A DNA stretch of 64,000 bases from Pseudomaricurvus sp050633365 (GCA_050633365.1 JBOEGJ010000046.1:1-64000), one strand, 5' to 3'; positions 25,702 to 35,463 are shown, counted from the stretch's first letter. Program-made: numbers and translations. Notes: generated by a model from the letters alone, not told the origin.

Positions 25702-27246
25702 TCAGCCTTCGGCGTCGACCAATTTATAAATACAGGCGCGATTGCGACCTTGATCTTTAGCGCGATAAAGCGCTTGATCTGCCTGAGAAATCAGCGTCTG
25801 TAAATCTAACTCTTCCGAGTTTTCTTGCAATGATACCCCGATACTTACACTGATACAGTTAACGCCCGTGACGATGCTAGTGTCGTGACGCATCTGTAAA
25901 TCTGCAACACATCGATGTATCTCTATAATGGCTTCGTCAACGTATTGTGTCGTGGGATTACACAACACAATCACAAACTCCTCTCCGCCGTAGCGAGCAA
26001 CGATATCGCCTGGGCGTTTACAGATATCACTCTTAGCCATCGCCTGTGCCACCGCTCGTAAACACACATCTCCCTGCGGATGACCATAGGTATCGTTGTA
26101 TTGTTTGAAGCTGTCAATGTCGATCAACATCAACGCAATCGCTTGATGTTCACGTCGCGCCATCGAAATTTGATGGAAAATAAAGTCATCAAAGAATCGA
26201 CGATTGGGCAAACTCGTCAATACATCCGTGGTTGCCATTCGCTGCAAGTTTTCATTGGCATCGTACAAAGCATCGCGCGCATCGGTGAGCTCCTGAGTTC
26301 GCTCTTGGACGCGACGCTCGAGTTCCATATGCGCCTGCAATAAACGCTGACGGGAAAGGTGCTGCATTCGCGCCAGGGTCGCGACAAACATTACCCCCAG
26401 CAAAACCGTGATGGTGACCACACCGGTTAAGGTCGTGCGCGTTTGATAATACCCCAGCAGCGCTTCTTGTCGATCGATCTCAACTGCCAGACCAAAACTA
26501 TAGTCTTCCACCCATCGCCAAGCCCCAACCACCATGACACCGCGATAGTCTCGATAGCCTTCAACGTTCAATCCATTTCGTCCGCTGATTGCCTCGCGGG
26601 CCATTAAGGTCAGAGGCATCGACAAATTTGTTAATGCCTCTTGAGGTTGCTGTAACAAGTTCTTGCCGGGATCTGTAATGCGCAATTCAAACTGCTCATA
26701 CTCGCCGTGTTTGATTAAACCCATACGGTAAAGTTGCTGATGAAACCGACTCTCACTAATCATCACCCCCTGACGACTGAAAACGTAAGTCTCACCGCTG
26801 TCCCCCAGCCACCCCTGCTTAGAAGATCTATTGATATGAGCGCGAGGCGACAGTTTCAAGGCGAGGATTGCCCTCGCCTTACCCTGCTGACCAAGTACAG
26901 GAGCCAGCATCATTGTGCTCTGAGGCAAAACTCGTGCGTCAGTGCTATTTTGAGGCTCAACGTGCAAATCCACCGATGCCAAAAATGCGGGCTTGCCGTC
27001 CATGACCTTTGCCATAGACCGCCCCCAATCTTCGCCTTCAGAATAAACCCGGCCTAAGACAGCAGAATCAAAAGAGGCTAAATTATATTGCTCCGTCGTC
27101 AGTACCATAAAATCTTCCACGGCAAAGTCTGCTAGGTAGTACTCGAGAATCCGGCGCAGTCTTGCTAGGGAGAGTTCAGATTGGGGATTATCAAGTAATT
27201 CAAACACATGCTGACGTACGCCTTGATTATTACTGAGTAACTTCAA
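25702..27246 (-). CDS. GGDEF diguanylate cyclase, main open frame of an interrupted gene
   Basis: Makes cyclic di-GMP from two GTP. This 514-residue reading has a sensor region (about 1-265), one membrane helix (about 270-290, TGVVTITVLLGVMFVATLA), a coiled coil (LERRVQERTQELTDARDALY) and a GGDEF domain. The active site reads RYGGEEF (about 416-422), and the RPGD immediately before it matches the RxxD inhibitory I-site. It apparently starts at TTG without a good ribosome site. Two codons upstream in the same frame is a TAA, and beyond it a 62-codon frame supplies the first membrane helix this architecture needs. The intact ancestor would be a two-helix membrane protein with a periplasmic sensor. 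Confidence 0.85.
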   Translation of the reverse strand: MKLLSNNQGVRQHVFELLDNPQSELSLARLRRILEYYLADFAVEDFMVLTTEQYNLASFDSAVLGRVYSEGEDWGRSMAKVMDGKPAFLASVDLHVEPQNSTDARVLPQSTMMLAPVLGQQGKARAILALKLSPRAHINRSSKQGWLGDSGETYVFSRQGVMISESRFHQQLYRMGLIKHGEYEQFELRITDPGKNLLQQPQEALTNLSMPLTLMAREAISGRNGLNVEGYRDYRGVMVVGAWRWVEDYSFGLAVEIDRQEALLGYYQTRTTLTGVVTITVLLGVMFVATLARMQHLSRQRLLQAHMELERRVQERTQELTDARDALYDANENLQRMATTDVLTSLPNRRFFDDFIFHQISMARREHQAIALMLIDIDSFKQYNDTYGHPQGDVCLRAVAQAMAKSDICKRPGDIVARYGGEEFVIVLCNPTTQYVDEAIIEIHRCVADLQMRHDTSIVTGVNCISVSIGVSLQENSEELDLQTLISQADQALYRAKDQGRNRACIYKLVDAEG

Positions 27247-27249
27247 CTC

Positions 27250-27438
27250 TTAGAGCCGCTGCTCAATCCGTACCTGATGACTCTCGACGGCAGAATCCGC
27301 CAAGGCGGTGAGTGAGTCGGCGATAGACCGCTGCGTTTGATCGCGAATTTCTTTCAGCGCAAGGCCTGTTACCACCGCCGACAATGCGATAATCATCACG
27401 CCTAGGATTGCAATTCGCCGTGTCGTTTTGCGCCACAT
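27250..27438 (-). pseudogene. N-terminal membrane-anchor fragment of the interrupted diguanylate cyclase
   Basis: Sixty-two codons encode a basic start and a membrane helix (RRIAILGVMIIALSAVVTGLAL), followed by a helical segment ending RIEQRL and TAA. The following cyclase frame is the same frame, resuming after GAG. One nonsense change or a sequencing error (CTC TAA GAG TTG AAG) separates the two. On its own the fragment would be a useless anchor, so I read it as part of one gene spanning 25702-27438. Confidence 0.75.
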
Positions 27439-27708
27439 AATAGGTTGTTTCAGGTGCCATTCATAACTTTAGTATAACCACAATTAGCCTGCGCGTGAGA
27501 ATAGGACATTGGTCTAGAAGAAGGCTCTAAACCCCATTAATCACAAGTCTTAAATCTCGTTGGCCAGATACTGCCATGACACGAGCTAAACCCTTTGGTT
27601 ACAATGCCCGCAGACGGCTGGACAGGTTGCATAAGCAACAGGATTTCTTCACCAGCTAGAGACACCCGCAGCTGCTATTGCAGTCTATTTCCTATAAGAA
27701 ACATCAAT

Positions 27709-28629
27709 ATGCCAAACGACAAACGCTTTATGGCCGGCGTTGCCTATGGAATAGCCACCGTTCTCATCTGGGCGGCCTTCCCCATACTCACCAAAATCAG
27801 CGTCGAGCAGGCGCTCACGCCTAACGATATCAGCACCCTACGCTATGGCACGGCGGGGCTTTTACTGCTGCCAATTCTGTGGCGCAAAGGCTTTCAAGGA
27901 TTGCCAGCAATCGCCATAGCGGTATTGGTATTTGGTGCCGGTCTACCCTATTTACTGGCCGTTACCCACGGCTTAACGCTCTCTAGCGCTAGCCACTTCG
28001 GTCTTGTCACGCCGAGCACCATGCTGCTGTGTACCGCTATCGGAGGCTGGCTGCTGCATCGTGAACCACTGCCACCAAACCGGCTCATGGGAATTGGCTT
28101 TGTCATTGTTGGATTATCGCTAGTGGCCGTCGACGGCCTTCTCTCGGAGACCGCCAGTCTGAAAGGCGATCTGCTGTTTATGCTGGGTGGCTTTCTTTGG
28201 GCGTGTTACACCTTAGCGCTACGACACTGGTCTGTAGAACCATTACACGCCACAGCCATAGTCTCATCTCTATCAATGATGCTCTGTATTCCGCTCATGT
28301 TATTGTTCGGGGAGAGTCAACTGGCAACGGCTAACACACAAGACATCTTGGTACAGATGGTCTACCAAGGCATCTTATCGGCGGTATTGGCGCTGATCTT
28401 TTACAGCCGTGCGGTGGGTATTCTCGGCCCTGGCAAAGGCTCAATCTTCGGCGCTCTTGTACCCGGTGTCGCCATGTTGCTGGCCGTTATCTTTTTAGAC
28501 GAAAGCGCCAGTGTCTATCAACTTGCAGGCGTTGCGGTTATTTTTATCGGTGTTATGGTGACTTTAGAATTTATTAAACCTTTAAGTTCAAAGCCCTCTG
28601 CTGCCAAGACTCAGGACGACGCCGCATGA
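27709..28629 (+). CDS. EamA/DMT-superfamily transporter
   Basis: A 306-residue inner-membrane protein with about ten hydrophobic helices in two EamA repeats (first around residues 8-140, second around 150-285, with SLKGDLLFMLGGFLWACYTLALR opening the second: only the SLKGDLLFMLGGFLW core is diagnostic). Such proteins export metabolites or amino acids; the substrate is unknown. The ATG at 27709 gives a normal drug/metabolite transporter start (MPNDKRFMAGVAYG), and the reading from 27595 adds 38 non-membrane residues unlike the family. A GNAT gene follows after 16 bp. Confidence 0.88.
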   Translation: MPNDKRFMAGVAYGIATVLIWAAFPILTKISVEQALTPNDISTLRYGTAGLLLLPILWRKGFQGLPAIAIAVLVFGAGLPYLLAVTHGLTLSSASHFGLVTPSTMLLCTAIGGWLLHREPLPPNRLMGIGFVIVGLSLVAVDGLLSETASLKGDLLFMLGGFLWACYTLALRHWSVEPLHATAIVSSLSMMLCIPLMLLFGESQLATANTQDILVQMVYQGILSAVLALIFYSRAVGILGPGKGSIFGALVPGVAMLLAVIFLDESASVYQLAGVAVIFIGVMVTLEFIKPLSSKPSAAKTQDDAA

Positions 28630-28645
28630 TTTTCACGAGAACAGT

Positions 28646-29074
28646 ATGCCTACCGAACTGATCGTTACCTCTTATCAAGATCATCTCGACGAGTTATCAG
28701 AAGTAAGACGGCAGGTTTTTATCGAAGAACAAAACGTACCCAAAGAACTGGAATGGGATGAGCGCGATGCACTTTGCCAACACATACTGATTCGACAAGA
28801 CGGCCAAGCCGTGGCCACCGGTAGAATTGATCTGGAAAAAGACGGAAAAGTCGGACGTGTTGCGGTACTACCGGCATACAGAGGTTCGGGGCTTGGTGAG
28901 AAAATAATGGATGCACTCGAGCAAATTGCCAGAGATTCCCAACAGAAAAAGCTCTGGTTTCACGCTCAAAGCTCGGCCATTGGTTTTTATCAAAAGCTGG
29001 GATACACCATCGTCAGCGATAGATTCTTAGAAGCTGGAATCCCACATCAAACTATGGAAAAGACGCTGAGCTGA
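28646..29074 (+). CDS. GNAT-family N-acetyltransferase (ElaA-like)
   Basis: A 142-residue acetyl-CoA-dependent acetyltransferase. The start pattern EVRRQVFIEEQNVPKELEWD and the acetyl-CoA loop GRVAVLPAYRGSGLGEKIM (V-x-P-x-R-G-x-G-x-G type) are typical of the ElaA/YjcF subgroup. The C terminus AIGFYQKLGYT is the usual motif B. It lies 16 bp after the EamA transporter, so they are probably co-transcribed. Substrate unknown. Confidence 0.9.
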   Translation: MPTELIVTSYQDHLDELSEVRRQVFIEEQNVPKELEWDERDALCQHILIRQDGQAVATGRIDLEKDGKVGRVAVLPAYRGSGLGEKIMDALEQIARDSQQKKLWFHAQSSAIGFYQKLGYTIVSDRFLEAGIPHQTMEKTLS

Positions 29075-29195
29075 ATCGACGAAAAGCCCCTGTACTCAAT
29101 CACTCTAAGAGAGTTAACACTAACAGCAAGATAAAGAGCGGATTGAAAATAGAAATCTAAGACTCCAAACAACCAACAATAATAAGGCGGATACC

Positions 29196-30371
29196 ATGTT
29201 AAAGAAATTACTCATTGCCATCATAGTGGTGACAACACTACTGGTGATTGCAATTCTCGCCACCTGGACCTTCTCCCCCGCCTATATCGAAAACAAAATT
29301 AACAGCGTCGAACCCCATGCGCCTTACAATATTTCGGAAGATGCCAGGCGGCTTCACCAATCGCTTTTAATTGGTGATTGGCACAGCGACACCCCCCTGT
29401 GGGAGCGTGATCCTGCCGAGCACTCTGCGCGAGGTCATGTCGACATCCCGCGCTTACAACAAGGTAATGTCGCCTTGCAGATGTTCACCACTGTGACCAA
29501 GTCACCGAAAGGACAAAACTACGACTCCAACAGCAGCGCTAGCGGCGACAACATTACCTTGCTCGCCATGGCGCAAGGCTGGCCACCCAGAACCTGGACC
29601 AGTTTAGCTGAGCGGGCGCTTTATCAAGCGGAAAAAATTCAGAACTTGGTAAAGAAGCATCCAGATCAGGCCAAGCTAATTCTCACCAAAAAAGATCTCG
29701 CACAAGTAATCGAGCAACGCTCACAAGGCAACAATCTGGTTGGTGTACTCATCGGCACGGAAGGCTCGCACGCGCTGGACGGAAAACTGGAAAACATTTC
29801 ACGACTCTTTGATGCGGGCTTTCGAATGATGAGTTTGCATCACTTTTTCGACAATCGACTAGGCGGCTCTCTGCACGGAGAGAGCGGTGAAGGCCTGACA
29901 GAGTTCGGTCGCCAAACGCTGGATGTAATGATCGCCAAAGGCATCATGATTGACGTCTCACACTCGGCCCCTCAAGTGGTCGAAGATGTGCTCGCCTACA
30001 CAGACATGCCGCTTATCGTCAGCCATACCGGCGTTTATGGACACTGCCCAAGCGCGCGCAACCTAAGCGATGACTTAATGAAGAAAATCACCCACGCTGG
30101 AGGTATTATCGGCATAGGCTACTGGGACGGCGCCGTGTGCGACACTAGCCCCGAGAATATCGTCAAAGCGTTTCGCTATGCCATTGATTTAGTCGGCGTA
30201 GACCACGTGGCTCTGGGCTCAGATTTCGACGGTTCCACTCACACTCAGTTCGACACTTCGGAGCTCAGCGTATTGACCGAAGAGATGCTAAAAGCCAATT
30301 TTACCGAAGCTGAGATCCGTCAGGTGATGGGAGAAAATATGCATCGATTCCTTGAAAACCATCTGCCATAA
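29196..30371 (+). CDS. Membrane dipeptidase (peptidase M19, renal dipeptidase family)
   Basis: A 391-residue zinc dipeptidase anchored by an N-terminal helix (LLIAIIVVTTLLVIAILATW), with its catalytic domain probably outside the cytoplasm. Metal-binding features are GDWHSDTP (H-x-D, about residue 62), the bridging glutamate in LIGTEGSHAL (about 190), VSHTGVYG and LGSDFDGS. The family cleaves dipeptides including dehydro- and D-residue-containing ones. The RBS AAGG lies nine bases before the ATG. A stem-loop follows the stop. Confidence 0.92.
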   Translation: MLKKLLIAIIVVTTLLVIAILATWTFSPAYIENKINSVEPHAPYNISEDARRLHQSLLIGDWHSDTPLWERDPAEHSARGHVDIPRLQQGNVALQMFTTVTKSPKGQNYDSNSSASGDNITLLAMAQGWPPRTWTSLAERALYQAEKIQNLVKKHPDQAKLILTKKDLAQVIEQRSQGNNLVGVLIGTEGSHALDGKLENISRLFDAGFRMMSLHHFFDNRLGGSLHGESGEGLTEFGRQTLDVMIAKGIMIDVSHSAPQVVEDVLAYTDMPLIVSHTGVYGHCPSARNLSDDLMKKITHAGGIIGIGYWDGAVCDTSPENIVKAFRYAIDLVGVDHVALGSDFDGSTHTQFDTSELSVLTEEMLKANFTEAEIRQVMGENMHRFLENHLP

Positions 30372-30386
30372 ACTGGACAGGTCTGC

Positions 30387-30419
30387 GGCTGGCAGCGAGT
30401 ACTCAATGCGCTGCCAGCC
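30387..30419 (+). terminator. Stem-loop after the dipeptidase gene
   Basis: GGCTGGCAGCG (30387-30397) and CGCTGCCAGCC (30409-30419) form an 11-bp perfect stem 15 bp after the stop. The following GTTGCATTGT is only modestly T-rich. Confidence 0.65.
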
Positions 30420-30577
30420 GTTGCATTGTCACCTGTTTCATCACTACCTGTTAAAAAACTATAACCGCATCCTAGGCTAAAAAATAATCGTCTAAAAGAG
30501 CGACTCCTCGCGATACTCAAGAAAATTGGAATGCCTTATATTATTGATCTGTCCCTCGATGATGAAAGGTAAACACC

Positions 30578-31342
30578 ATGCGCGGTTTCGGTCACTTTTT
30601 TAAATCAATTATGGCCGGAGAATCTCCGATCAATCGCCCCAACCCCATTCTTCATCTGTTACAAGAACATAAAAAGAAACACACACTCATTTATCTCTCG
30701 TTTGATAATCACCCGAAGAAGCTGTACCAGAGCATTATCGTCGATATCAACAAACACAAGCGCAACATCCATATCGACGATATCTTTCCCCGCGATGTCA
30801 AACTTTCAGCCGGGCAATGCATGACCGTCAGTCTTCGCGACGCTAAACATCACTGGCAGAACTTTCAATCTACCGTCATCGATGAGGGTAAAGACAAACT
30901 CCTGTTTGGGCACCTACTCACCCTGCCCGATTACATTGTCGGTGAACAGCGGCGAGAAGCCTATAGATTACCCTTAGAGGGCGACTGTTATTGGAACTCC
31001 GAGGGCTATCGACAACATCACAGCAACATTCATGATATCTCCGCCACCGGCGTTCAATTAACCCTCGGACGTTTTTACCAAGATCAACTAGAACCTGGGC
31101 AAATACTCAATGATTGTCAGTTGCAAATTCCCGGACTGGATATCGACTGCGATCTGAGCATTGCAAGAATTTTGGATCAGGCCTACATTCACCAAGACAT
31201 GCGCGCCCCGCTCGCCGATGACGAGCACATTACCTTGGGGGCAAAAATCGTCGACATAGATGCCGGTGATCGTCGAGTACTGGAAGGTTATTTAATGGAA
31301 GAGCAACGTCAGCGCAGACAACATTCAGCACTGTTATTTTAA
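30578..31342 (+). CDS. PilZ-domain c-di-GMP receptor (YcgR-like flagellar brake)
   Basis: A 254-residue soluble protein with an N-terminal YcgR-type domain (about 20-110) and a C-terminal PilZ domain. The c-di-GMP binding residues are visible: GEQRREAYRLPL supplies the R-x-x-x-R element (about 125-132), and HDISATGVQL the D/N-x-S-x-x-G element (about 153-158). YcgR proteins slow flagellar motors when c-di-GMP is high. It lies four genes from the GGDEF gene on the opposite strand, with a flagellar motY elsewhere in the window. AAAGG precedes the ATG by 8-9 bases. Confidence 0.9.
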   Translation: MRGFGHFFKSIMAGESPINRPNPILHLLQEHKKKHTLIYLSFDNHPKKLYQSIIVDINKHKRNIHIDDIFPRDVKLSAGQCMTVSLRDAKHHWQNFQSTVIDEGKDKLLFGHLLTLPDYIVGEQRREAYRLPLEGDCYWNSEGYRQHHSNIHDISATGVQLTLGRFYQDQLEPGQILNDCQLQIPGLDIDCDLSIARILDQAYIHQDMRAPLADDEHITLGAKIVDIDAGDRRVLEGYLMEEQRQRRQHSALLF

Positions 31343-31408
31343 TTGAAAAAAACTTGAGAAAGGTAAAGCACAGAAAAAACTAGGAAACCTCAGAAAACGG
31401 GATTACTT

Positions 31409-31530
31409 GTCACTGCGAGCGTTAGCGCCAAAAGTAGGGGCTATTAAGCCAAGCAATCCAGCTCGGCAGTAGGCCTTGTTTTATAGTACTAAATCATCGA
31501 TTGCCAGTTTGCTTGACTCCTCGCAATGAC
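31409..31530. repeat. Degenerate palindromic (MITE-like) repeat
   Basis: Starts GTCACTGCGAGCG and ends CTCCTCGCAATGAC, which are imperfect inverted copies of each other. Inside, AAGCAATCCAG on the left is answered by CGATTGCCAG and TTGCTTG on the right. This is the pattern of a widespread extragenic palindrome (GTCATTGCGAG...AAGCAATC) seen in many proteobacteria. It lies between two convergent genes, and there is no ORF inside. Confidence 0.65.
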
Positions 31531-31593
31531 GCATTTCAAAGATACCCTAAACCTCTACAAGCTATCGAGGTCTAGGTCATAACCAAAAGCGTG

Positions 31594-33054
31594 CTAGAGC
31601 CCGCCTAGACACAAGTACTTAATTTCCAAATAATCATCGATACCGTACTTTGAACCTTCACGCCCACTGCCCGATTCTTTAACGCCACCAAAAGGTGCCA
31701 TTTCGTTGGAGATAATACCTTCGTTAATACCCACGATGCCGTACTCCAACGCCTCGCCGACCCGAAAGATTCGCCCGAAATCGCGAGTGTAGAAGTAAGC
31801 CGCCAAACCAAATTCAGTATCGTTGGCCATGACAATCGCCTGAGCTTCTGTTTCAAATTTGAAGATAGGCGCCACAGGACCAAAGATTTCTTCACGAAAA
31901 ACTCGCATATCGTCGGTGGCATCAATCAAGATCGTTGGCTCAAAAAAGTGATCGCCAATGTCGGAAACTCGTCCACCCACAATCGCTCTGGCCCCTTTGG
32001 CAGTAGCATCGTCCACCAAGTTCTGTACATCTTGCACCGCTTTCTTTGTGATCATCGGGCCATGAGTCGTGCTCGAATCGCAGCCATTGCCCAAGCGAAA
32101 TTTTTCGACGGCCTGTTGCAACTTCTCAACAAATACATCGTGAACATCACTGTGAACCAATATTCGATTGGAGCAAACGCAGGTCTGACCAGAGTTACGA
32201 TACTTAGAGGCCAATACACCATCGACCGCCGCGTCTAGATCAGCGTCATCAAAGATCATAAAGGGCGCATTACCCCCCAACTCCATAGACGTTTTTTTCA
32301 CCGTGGCGGCACACTGCTGCATGAGCACTTTGCCCACAGGGGTAGAGCCGGTGAAGGTCAGCTTTCTGACGATGTCACTGCCGGTCATTTCTCCGCCGAT
32401 GGCGCGCGAGTCGCGACCCACTACCATGTTGAACACCCCCGCAGGGATTCCGGCCTGCTCGGCAAGCACACACAGCGCCAATGCTGATAGAGGCGTTTCA
32501 GTTGCGGGTTTACCCACAAAGGTGCAGCCCGCGGCTAAAGCCGGAGCCGCCTTGCGAGTGATCATCGCATTGGGAAAGTTCCACGGCGTAATCGAGGCAA
32601 CCACCCCCACCGGTTGTTTGATCACCAGTATGCGCTTATCGGCCGAAGGTGCCGGTATCAGGTCGCCATCGATACGCTTGGCCTCTTCCGCAAACCACTC
32701 AATATAGCTCGCGCCGTAAGCAATCTCGCCACGAGCTTCGGCTAGGGTTTTACCTTGCTCTGCCGTAAGTATTTGCGCTAAGTCTTCCTGATGCGACATG
32801 ATGAGGTCGAACCAACGACGAAGTATATTCGCGCGCTCCTTTGCGGGTTTTGCGGCCCACAGTGGTAACGCACGCTGCGCCGCTTCGATCGCCACGCGAG
32901 TCTCATCCGCACCAACGCCAGCAATTGATGCAATAACATCTTGAGTCGCGGGGTTAAGCACATCAATTGAGTTTTTCCCCTCAGCTAACCAATCACCATC
33001 GATGTAACAGCTGGCTCTGAGAAGCCCCCTATTCTTTAAATTGAGCATTTGCAA
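31594..33054 (-). CDS. Aldehyde dehydrogenase (succinate-semialdehyde dehydrogenase-like)
   Basis: A 486-residue NAD(P)-dependent dehydrogenase closest in pattern to GabD. The catalytic glutamate is in MELGGNAPF (about residue 255) and the nucleophilic cysteine in NSGQTCVCSNR (about 289); the substrate-site region ends EYGIVGINEGIISNEMAPFGG. The partner aminotransferase gene ends 2 bp upstream, forming a two-gene operon that would convert an omega-amino acid (for example GABA) to semialdehyde and then acid. The TTG at 33054 has AAAGGA at five bases, and an ATG two codons later (33048) is the alternative start. Confidence 0.93.
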   Translation of the reverse strand: MQMLNLKNRGLLRASCYIDGDWLAEGKNSIDVLNPATQDVIASIAGVGADETRVAIEAAQRALPLWAAKPAKERANILRRWFDLIMSHQEDLAQILTAEQGKTLAEARGEIAYGASYIEWFAEEAKRIDGDLIPAPSADKRILVIKQPVGVVASITPWNFPNAMITRKAAPALAAGCTFVGKPATETPLSALALCVLAEQAGIPAGVFNMVVGRDSRAIGGEMTGSDIVRKLTFTGSTPVGKVLMQQCAATVKKTSMELGGNAPFMIFDDADLDAAVDGVLASKYRNSGQTCVCSNRILVHSDVHDVFVEKLQQAVEKFRLGNGCDSSTTHGPMITKKAVQDVQNLVDDATAKGARAIVGGRVSDIGDHFFEPTILIDATDDMRVFREEIFGPVAPIFKFETEAQAIVMANDTEFGLAAYFYTRDFGRIFRVGEALEYGIVGINEGIISNEMAPFGGVKESGSGREGSKYGIDDYLEIKYLCLGGL

Positions 33055-33056
33055 AG

Positions 33057-34409
33057 CTATCCTTTAATCAGATTTTTTGAGCTGGCAAATTCAAGCGTAT
33101 CGGCCAACACTTTTTCCAAAATATGAACTATCTCATCGATATGTGATTCATCAATAATCAGCGGAGGACAAATCGCCAAGCTGTTACCAGCTACGTTACG
33201 CAGGATGAGTCCATAGGACTGACAACGTGAAATAGCATAAGCGCCGACACTGGCATCACTAAAACTTTCACCAGTGGTTTTATTGGCAACCAGCTCCACT
33301 GCGGCCACCAAACCTTTGCCGCGAACCTCACCAACCAGAGGGTGATCAGCAAAGCCAATCAGCTTTTTCTGTAGATAATCACCAAGAGTAGCGGCGCGCT
33401 GAAACAAATTGTCGCGCTCATAAATTTCCAGCGCTTTCGACGCTGTCGCGCAAGCCACAGGATGTCCGGAATAGGTGTAACCGTGACCAAAGGCCCCTAC
33501 TTTTTTACTTTGCTCGACAATCGCATCGTGCATATCCCCTCGAATCAGTGAAGCACTGATAGGATAGTAAGCCGATGACAACTGCTTGGCGAAACTCATC
33601 ATGTCGGGCTTTTCAATACCCATGGCGTTACAGCCAAAATCTTCACCTAAGCGACCAAACCCGGTGATAACTTCGTCAGCCCAAAACAAAATGTCGTATT
33701 TGTTTAAGATTGCCTGAACCTTTTCGTAATAGCCCGCCGGTGGAACAATCACACCGCTGGCACCAGTCACTGGCTCGGCGATAAAGGCCGCGATAGTTTC
33801 CGGCCCTTCACGAACAATCAAAGCCTCGAGGTTATCGGTAATGCGCTGTACAAACTGCGCTTCGCTTTCACCGTTAACTCGGCCACTGTAGTAGTGTGGA
33901 TGATCGGTTCGTAAAATACCCAGTGCCTCTTCTGGCGCATCAAAGTACTGCAAGTTAACCGGCAAACTGGTCAAGGCACCTGCGGCTACCGTGACGCCAT
34001 GGTAGGCACGCTGGCGAGTAATGATTTTTCGCTTTTCTGGTTTACCAATGCCGTTAAAGTAATAACGCAACAATTTGATGTGGGTATCGTTGGCGTCTGA
34101 GCCCGAGTTACCAAAAAAAACCTTGGCGTTGTCCATCGGTGCCATGGCTGATAATTTGTCCGCCAACGCCATGGCTTCGGGGTGAGACTTGCCGCCAAAC
34201 ATATGACTGTAAGACAGCTTCGCCAGATGCTCTTGCACCGTCGCCATCAACTCGGCGTGACCGTAGCCCAACGACGTACACCAGAGCCCCGCCATTCCCT
34301 CGAGGTAGCGTTTGCCCTGATTGTCGTAAACATAGACCCCCTCGCCGCGCTCAATGACCAATTGCTCAGTGGCGGTAAGGTTCGTTTGTGGATAAATAAT
34401 CTGGCTCAT
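33057..34409 (-). CDS. Class III omega-aminotransferase (GABA/beta-alanine-pyruvate type)
   Basis: A 450-residue PLP enzyme that moves the amino group of an omega-amino acid, usually to pyruvate. Visible elements are GMAGLWCTSLGYGHAEL, NSGSDANDTHIKLLRYY, AYHGVTVAAGALT, ILFWADEVITGFGRLGE with the PLP-binding aspartate, and SFAKQLSSAYYPI with the Schiff-base lysine (about residue 285). The ATG at 34409 has GGAG six bases upstream. The aldehyde dehydrogenase follows immediately. A LysR gene is divergent 160 bp away. Exact donor (GABA, putrescine, beta-alanine) is not certain. Confidence 0.93.
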   Translation of the reverse strand: MSQIIYPQTNLTATEQLVIERGEGVYVYDNQGKRYLEGMAGLWCTSLGYGHAELMATVQEHLAKLSYSHMFGGKSHPEAMALADKLSAMAPMDNAKVFFGNSGSDANDTHIKLLRYYFNGIGKPEKRKIITRQRAYHGVTVAAGALTSLPVNLQYFDAPEEALGILRTDHPHYYSGRVNGESEAQFVQRITDNLEALIVREGPETIAAFIAEPVTGASGVIVPPAGYYEKVQAILNKYDILFWADEVITGFGRLGEDFGCNAMGIEKPDMMSFAKQLSSAYYPISASLIRGDMHDAIVEQSKKVGAFGHGYTYSGHPVACATASKALEIYERDNLFQRAATLGDYLQKKLIGFADHPLVGEVRGKGLVAAVELVANKTTGESFSDASVGAYAISRCQSYGLILRNVAGNSLAICPPLIIDESHIDEIVHILEKVLADTLEFASSKNLIKG

Positions 34410-34569
34410 TGCGCTCTCCTGTCGGTAGCTTGGCCTCAGTAGCACAGCGCTGACTGACGACTCGACATAAAAAACTCAGTTTAACCTGCCGTTTAATCAC
34501 CACAAGCTATATATATTAACCATCTTGGTGACATATACTCACCAGAAACCAACATTACGGAATCCAACC

Positions 34570-35463
34570 ATGAAGCTCGACAGGCGAACCCTACCGCTTA
34601 ACGCCATGAAAGCCTTTGAGGTGGTGGCGCGACATTGCCATCTGCGCCGCGCCGCACAGGAGCTGGGCGTCACCCACGGCGCGCTGAGTCGACAGGTAAA
34701 ACAGCTAGAAACGCAGCTTGGAGTCCCCCTGTTCAATCGCGATCACAATCGACTCAGCCTCACTCACGGCGGCGAGCGCCTATTTCACACGGTCAATGAG
34801 GCGCTGGATAAGATCACCGCCAGCGCTCTCTATCTCGACCCAGACTCCATGAGTGGCGACCTCACCCTATCGACCACGCCGTCGACGTCGTCCTCATGGT
34901 TTTTACAGATTGTTGGAGATTTCTCACAGCGGTATCCGGAGATTAATTTGCAGCTGCATAACATGCAGCCCGGAAACCTTAAAATAGACAGTAATATCGA
35001 CGTCGCGATTTGTTACGGTCGCCCAAGCAATACCGAAAGGCATATCGAACCACTCTTGAGAGAGCAATACTTTCCCGTGTGTAACCCAAGCCTTATGGCC
35101 AATCACGACGAAATCTCCAACGCCACCGATCTACTGCGCTACACCTTGTTGAGCGATCGACACGATCACTGGCCACGATGGTTTACCAGCGTTGGGTGTG
35201 ACACCGAAGGTATTCCAAAAAGTTGGTATATCGAAGAACCCTTCCTCGTCTTAGAGGCCATCAAACGCGGCTATGGCATCGGCCTCATCGACCGCATAGA
35301 GGCGCACAAGGAACTCGACAGCGGGCAACTGGTGCGGTTGAGTGAGCACACCCTTGAATCCGACCAAAGCTATTACCTCGCCTACCCCAAACAAGGGCTA
35401 TCACTGCGCGCGCAAGTCTTCATCGACTTTCTGAAACAGCAGATCAATGAAATTCTCGGATAA
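34570..35463 (+). CDS. LysR-family regulator (GcvA-like)
   Basis: A 297-residue regulator. The N-terminal helix-turn-helix reads LPLNAMKAFEVVARHCHLRR, AAQELGVTHGALSRQVKQLE, LGVPLFNR, matching the GcvA group that opens with LPPLNALRAFE. The effector domain runs from about residue 95. It is divergent from the aminotransferase/dehydrogenase operon, so it probably regulates that operon. The ATG at 34570 has GGAA seven bases before; a longer start at 34525 is less likely. Confidence 0.9.
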   Translation: MKLDRRTLPLNAMKAFEVVARHCHLRRAAQELGVTHGALSRQVKQLETQLGVPLFNRDHNRLSLTHGGERLFHTVNEALDKITASALYLDPDSMSGDLTLSTTPSTSSSWFLQIVGDFSQRYPEINLQLHNMQPGNLKIDSNIDVAICYGRPSNTERHIEPLLREQYFPVCNPSLMANHDEISNATDLLRYTLLSDRHDHWPRWFTSVGCDTEGIPKSWYIEEPFLVLEAIKRGYGIGLIDRIEAHKELDSGQLVRLSEHTLESDQSYYLAYPKQGLSLRAQVFIDFLKQQINEILG

